22,898 nt of DNA. Source: Isotricha intestinalis. Its lineage: Eukaryota; Ciliophora; Litostomatea; Vestibuliferida; Isotrichidae. The DNA is taken from contig JAJJLU010003953.1 of the NCBI GenBank assembly GCA_023807065.1, forward strand, positions 1-22,898. The letters run 5' to 3'. The position numbers and the translations under genes were made by a program. The notes under the pieces are model-generated. The model was given only the letters and a program-made list of their open reading frames with translations, was not told the origin of the DNA and ran no database searches. Of the stretch, positions 18,605 through 22,898 are shown piece after piece (within the stretch, counting starts at the first letter, position 1; each line of letters opens with the position of its first letter).

Positions 18605-19222
18605 GAAAGTATTTAAAGAAAGTAAAAAATTTTGATTAAATATATATAAAATAATAGAAAAGATAAAAATTATAATTAAGTCAAAGACAAAAAGACCTAA
18701 CCTATAAAAAAATGGATTAGTTCCATTTAAATATACTATATGTTTTAACTTTGATATTCTCTCATCAAATGAAATTTTCATCTTAATCCCAAAGAAATTT
18801 GAGATTGATATTATTAAACAAAAATAAAAAAGATATTTAAAATTTGAAATGCCATTATAATTAATATGTAATTTGACATATATACCAAATTCTTTTTCTG
18901 ATATTATACTTATTAACATATTCATTAATTTTTCATTATATTCTTTTGAATTAATTATATTATATATTATTATTTCATTATTAGTAATATTTCTTTTTAA
19001 GAGAACACTTGATTCATGTTTAAAATTTAATTTATTCTCTGGACACCTTTCAAAAGAAAAAATATCTTCAAAATTTACTTTATTCATAATTATATTTTCA
19101 TTATAATTTTTATAATAAGTTGAATTTGTAATATAATCACTATCATTTGAATCAATATAAAATTTACTATTATTAATTAATGATTCGGATTTATTATTTT
19201 TTCCATTCAAAATTAGTAAAAC

Positions 19223-19229
19223 AAAAAAA
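19223..19229 (-). other. Frame shift at A7/T7 run in TM7
   Basis: The frame ending IIMFIIFLFY continues one frame over as VLLILNGKNNKS, restoring a hydrophobic helix followed by an ecto-loop. One extra T in the sense run (T8) would join them. Confidence 0.75.
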
Positions 19230-19905
19230 TAATAAACATTATTATTGGGCCAATATAATTAGTATAATGACTTGAAAAAACCCAAACATTTTTTATAAAA
19301 TTACCATAAAATTGATTTACAATGGAAACTTTATTATTTTCCATTATTTTATCTTCATTATTTTCAACAACTTGAATACATTGAGGAATTTTTAATAATT
19401 GATTCGAAAATTCTTTTAGATTTAAATTAATAAAAACATCTTCAAGTGATGTAGTAGATAGTGTATATTTATTAATATTATAAGTAGATTTTGAATCTTC
19501 AATATATTTAAAAACTGCATTTATAACATTTTCATTTGAATCATTAAAATTAATTTTAAATAATGAATTAGAAGATACTTTAATAAAAGAAGTTGAATCA
19601 ATTTCTTTTAAATCATTGAAAAATTTGTTGTCTATCTTCATAATAAATTTAGAATTTATTAATAAATTAATAATATATCCATGAGGAAATTGATTCTTCA
19701 AAAATGAAGAAGTTCCTGAACAAACTAATTTACCTTCTTTAATAATTCCAATTCTATCTCCTAAAAATTCTGCTTCTTCTAAAGAATGAGTGGTTAATAT
19801 TATTATTTTATCTTCTTTATTTCTTTGTAAAAATTTCCATAATTCTCTTCTTCCGACTGCATCAATGCCTGAAGTAGGTTCATCTAATAATATTATTTTA
19901 TTATT

Positions 19906-19908
19906 TCA
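19906..19908 (-). other. In-frame TGA before Walker B of NBD1
   Basis: The sequence reads LSLI, stop, NNKIILLDEPTSG. The family has Gly at this position (usually ...Gly-x-x-K/R before Walker B). A GGA-to-TGA change explains it. The frame is the same on both sides. Confidence 0.85.
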
Positions 19909-20124
19909 TATTAAAGATAATATTATACATAATTTCCTCTTTTGACCTGTAGATAAATTTTTACATAAATTCTTTCTTTTTTCTTCTGAACCTATAGCTT
20001 TAATATAAAAATCAATTTCATCTTTATTTTTGATTTTTCTTTTTAACTTTAATGTATAATAAATGTGATCATCAACTGCTAATTCAGTAAATAAAATATT
20101 TTCTTGATGACAAACTCCAATATT

Positions 20125-20127
20125 TTA
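20125..20127 (-). other. In-frame TAA in NBD1 of the ABCA gene
   Basis: The frame ends after NDKNYFI and continues directly as NIGVCHQENILF, the Q-loop region. The stop replaces the Lys/Arg usual just before this block; a single AAA-to-TAA change would explain it. No homopolymer error is needed. Confidence 0.85.
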
Positions 20128-21801
20128 AATAAAATAATTTTTATCATTTAATATTGATATTCCATTTAATAATATATCTCCTTCATTTGGTTCTTCAATT
20201 CCAGAAATAATTTTAATTAAAGTAGTTTTTCCAGCTCCATTATGACCTAATAAACAAAATATTTCTCCAGGAAATAAATCAAATGAAAAATTATCAATTG
20301 CTTTAAAATCACCATATTCTTTAGTTATATTTTTAATGTTTAAATAATTATTTTCATTTTTAAATTCTAATTCTTTTTCGTTTAATTCTTGGTTAAATAA
20401 AGAATCTTCTATTGAATTATTTATTTGGAAAGGAAATATATTTTCTATATTTTCATTTTTATCATCCTTTTTATACTTATAATTTTGAATGAAAGATATT
20501 ATTATTGATAATAAACAGAAAATAATTGTAGAAATAATAGGAAAAGCAATAATATAACAAAAAGTATATCCTACATAATAATCAAAAATAAATTCCATTG
20601 CATATATATAAAAAACAGTTGGAAAAAATAAAAAGCAATTTCTTAATAATTTTAATTTTTCATTATTTAAAAAAAAAAGCACTATTGAGACTAAATACAT
20701 TATTTTAAGAATTGAAAAAATTATTTGATGTTTTGTGAAAAGAATATTTAAAAATAATAATGAACTAAAATTATTTAATAAAAATAAAAAATGAATAAAT
20801 AAAATAATAAAAAAAAAATATAATTTTTTCCTATTAAAGAGAGATGAAAATAAAAAAGCTAAAAATATAAAAAGAATTGAAAAATGAATAATATAAATAA
20901 TAAACCAAGATAAATAATTTTGTAGTTTTGTGATTCCCTGTCTATATAATAAATCATTTAAATTATTTTCTTTTTCTTTTACCATCCTTATAAAAAGATA
21001 AATAGAATATAAATGAAAAACCAAAAAATAAAAAATTAGAGCCCGACCAGAATAATTATAAAATTGCCGATTCTCATATACTATATAAATTGACTCTACT
21101 TTTATTGTTGGAGGAAAATCATTATTTGAAATATTTTTTAAAAAATTAATTGTTATAATTTGAAGATAAGAATAAAAGATAACTCTTTCAGAATAACTAC
21201 CAGATATATTCAATTCTGGTATACTAAAATTATAATTATCATTTAAAAAAAATATTTCAATTTCTTTAGTTTCATTATTTGTTCCTTTATTTTTTATTTC
21301 TATTACTGGATATAAAGTTTCAATTTTATATGTAATATTATTTAATATTGAATCAATTGTTTTATTATTTTCAATAATTTCAATGTCACCAAAATTTTCA
21401 TTCATTTTACTTTTTATATATTTGGCATATTCATAATCTCCATTTGAAATAATAAAAGTTTCTTTAAATTTTATTTTTTTATAATTATTATCTTCAAAAA
21501 GAGAATAATTATATTTAGTTACATTATTCTTAATCGTTGAATAATATTCTCTATAATATAATACATATGATATATAATTAACAAGTAACAATATAGAAAT
21601 AATAATGTCAAAAGATAAAAATAAAAATAAACTAGAATATTTTGTCATTCTTATTTTTATTAAAGTTTTCATTTTTTTGATAAATATATTATAATCTTTT
21701 TATAAATTGATTTTATAATTTAGAAATTATAATAAAATATAAAAAAATTTAATATTTACTTTTTAATTTGTTTTAATAAATTAAATAATTTAATTATGAA
21801 T

Positions 21802-22218
21802 TTAAAAATCTTCAATTTTTGCAAATAAAATAATATCTTTTCCCACAGAAAATTTATTATTAATAATAATAAATAAAAATGGTCTATTAACAACAACTTC
21901 TTTATTGGAAGAAAAAATAGAAGGAAATATATTATTATTAGGTAATTCATTTCCATTTTCATCAACATCAAGTAAATTAATTTGAAAAATATTATTAAGA
22001 CATAATTTATTATTATTATCATATAAAATTTTATTAAAATTAGCTTCTTTGTCATTAAATAAATTATTTAATCCAATTTTATTTAACATTATTGTTAAAT
22101 TTAATTTATTTTGTTCTTTAAAACTAAATTTAGGCATTATTAAATTTATTTCTTCTTCTTTTAATTTACTATAAATAATATTTAAAATATTTTGATTTAA
22201 TTTTGAAATGATTTTATT
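21802..22218 (-). pseudogene. Serpin C-terminal fragment, 5'-truncated
   Basis: The open stretch gives about 138 residues ending at TAA 21802-21804. It matches the last third of a serpin (serine/cysteine protease inhibitor fold). The order is KLNQNIL...EEEINLIMPKFSF (strand s6A region), a LNKIGLNNLFNDKEANF block (hF/s2C side), LLDVDENGNEL (start of the hinge), VVVNRPFLFIIIN (s4B) and DIILFAKIEDF (s5B, C-terminus). Serpins are normally about 370-400 residues. The N-terminal ~60 % is absent: the frame is closed by TAA 22219-22221, and the DNA beyond codes for an unrelated membrane protein whose stop is only a few bases away. There is an ATG at 22137 but no complete fold can follow. The hinge lacks the small-residue run of inhibitory serpins. 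It is most likely a truncated relic between two - strand genes. Confidence 0.8.
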
Positions 22219-22223
22219 TTATT

Positions 22224-22898
22224 TTAAAAAGCTGTTAATGGTTCTAAAGAAAGTGCTTTTAGTTTTTTTTTATGTCTTATATATAAAAAAACTATAATAA
22301 CCCCTATTATACAAACAATAATAATGAATGTAGTTAACCAAGAGGAATTATTTTCATTTTCTTCTTTTTTTATATATTCATAACTTTCAGTATTTTGAAA
22401 GTAAATTGAATCTCCTTTTTTTCCATATAAAATAAATTTAATTGAATTATCATTTTCACTCATTTTTTCATAAGTACAATAATAATTTATATTTCCATTG
22501 TTTTCTTCATTATCACAAGTCGATATTTTATAACTTAAATTATATTGTTCTAATTTATTTTCCGATAATGAATAATAAATATTAGAACTTAATTGAGAAT
22601 CAATTTTAAATTTCATATAAATTTTATCTCCTATTTTAAATTGTTCTATATCAAGTAAAAGATAAAAAATTTTATTTTCAAATTTTCCATTTCCTTCTTT
22701 ATATTTTTCAATTTGTTTTTTTTCTCCTTTTTCTTCATTTTCACTTGTTTGTTCAACATTAATTGTATCTTTGAAATTTAAAAGAGATATTAAAGTAATT
22801 AAATCACTATTAATATTTGAAACATTAACACTTAAATATATTATTTCATTTTTATCTAAATTTAATTTTATAAGTTCTTTTGATTCAATTTCTTCATC
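22224..22898 (-). CDS. Type I membrane protein, C-terminal part (runs off window), function unknown
   Basis: The frame is open from the window end to TAA 22224-22226, giving 224 residues and no start in the window. The visible part is a beta-like, Asn/Lys/Glu-rich ectodomain with N-x-S sequons. It includes a charged low-complexity segment (EEKGEKKQIEKYKEGNGK) and a Cys pair in TCDNEENNGNINYYCTYEK. Then comes one helix (WLTTFIIIVCIIGVIIVFLYI) and a short tail starting RHKKK and ending LEPLTAF. The layout (ectodomain, single helix, basic stop-transfer, short tail) and the Cys-x(n)-Cys-aromatic motif match the type I protein at 11387-16978, so both may belong to one surface family. The internal ATG at 22616 is not taken as the start because the frame is clearly coding upstream. 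It lies 3-5 bases from the serpin remnant. Confidence 0.82.
   Translation of the reverse strand, partial: DEEIESKELIKLNLDKNEIIYLSVNVSNINSDLITLISLLNFKDTINVEQTSENEEKGEKKQIEKYKEGNGKFENKIFYLLLDIEQFKIGDKIYMKFKIDSQLSSNIYYSLSENKLEQYNLSYKISTCDNEENNGNINYYCTYEKMSENDNSIKFILYGKKGDSIYFQNTESYEYIKKEENENNSSWLTTFIIIVCIIGVIIVFLYIRHKKKLKALSLEPLTAF

Larger units (their letters stand above)
17113..21672 (-). pseudogene. Full-length ABCA-type lipid transporter, broken by two stops and five frame shifts
   Basis: Read across its breaks, this locus spans a complete two-half ABCA transporter of about 1,500 residues, close to family length. Order: TM1 (residues ~14-38) and a large ecto-loop; further helices (~205-385); NBD1 with Walker A GHNGAGKTT (476-484), Q-loop GVCHQ, signature LSTGQ, Walker B IILLDEPTSGID and H-loop LTTHSLEEAE. 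The second half begins near 19280 with TM7, an ecto-loop and helices down to ~18310. NBD2 has Walker A GFNGSGKTT, GYCPQ, LSGGNKRKL, LLLDEPSTGVD and LSTHSMEEAE. The C-terminal tail matches the ABCA tail at 1-320. The ATG at 21670-21672 has an A-rich leader. Lesions are TAA 20125, TGA 19906, and homopolymer shifts at 19223, 18595, 18477, 18286 and 17802. All NBD2 motifs survive, so decay is recent, or some breaks are assembly errors. Confidence 0.85.

Noticed and set aside
21756..22055. 99-residue Leu/Ile-rich frame on the - strand
   Set aside because: Overlaps the serpin fragment in a different frame; the serpin frame has clear family motifs.
1..22898. Prokaryotic, viral or mobile-element content, CRISPR, tRNA or rRNA
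   Set aside because: No integrase, transposase, capsid or polymerase motifs, no spaced repeats and no tRNA-like cloverleaf were seen; recognised genes are all eukaryotic.

Overview
This window is nuclear DNA from an extremely A/T-rich, intron-poor unicellular eukaryote. RER1, a Tim17-family import channel and a TLC/ceramide-synthase-like protein place it among eukaryotes. Coding sequence consists mostly of A/T-ending codons, Asn/Lys/Ile are over-represented, and start codons follow A-rich leaders. Every intact gene whose 3' end lies in the window ends in TAA. More than 14 kb of intact coding sequence contains no in-frame TAA, TAG or TGA, so the standard code is used; this argues against ciliates with reassigned UAR codons. 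No intron is needed in any gene. The lineage cannot be fixed from sequence alone. An anaerobic or gut protist with a reduced mitochondrion (for example a standard-code litostome ciliate), or another very AT-rich lineage such as an anaerobic fungus, would fit.

Layout. Bases 1-320 hold the 3' end of an apparently intact ABCA-type transporter gene (+). Next come RER1 (632-1192, -) and a Tim17-like gene (1406-1888, -), which is divergent from a TLC-domain gene (2364-3410, +). The middle is dominated by two giant uninterrupted cell-surface genes on the + strand. The first encodes a 2124-residue type II (N-terminally anchored) helical protein (4072-10446). The second encodes an 1863-residue type I protein with a signal peptide, beta-rich ectodomain, transmembrane helix and short tail (11387-16978). 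The right third, all on the - strand, holds a full-length but broken ABCA gene (17113-21672), a 5'-truncated serpin (21802-22218), and the 3' end of another type I membrane protein (22224-22898, running off the window).

Interpretation. The left four genes are housekeeping functions: Golgi-to-ER retrieval, organelle protein import, sphingolipid synthesis and lipid transport. The remainder looks like a surface-protein and gene-family turnover zone, with huge Asn-rich ectodomains, a decaying ABC transporter, a serpin remnant and a second surface protein. The ABCA pseudogene carries two in-frame stops and five single-base frame breaks in homopolymers. The neighbouring 6.4 kb and 5.6 kb reading frames, also full of homopolymers, are unbroken. 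The most notable unexplained items are the two giant surface proteins, with their arginine-rich RRRRL/RYLEE-type sites and repeated Cys-hairpin motif.
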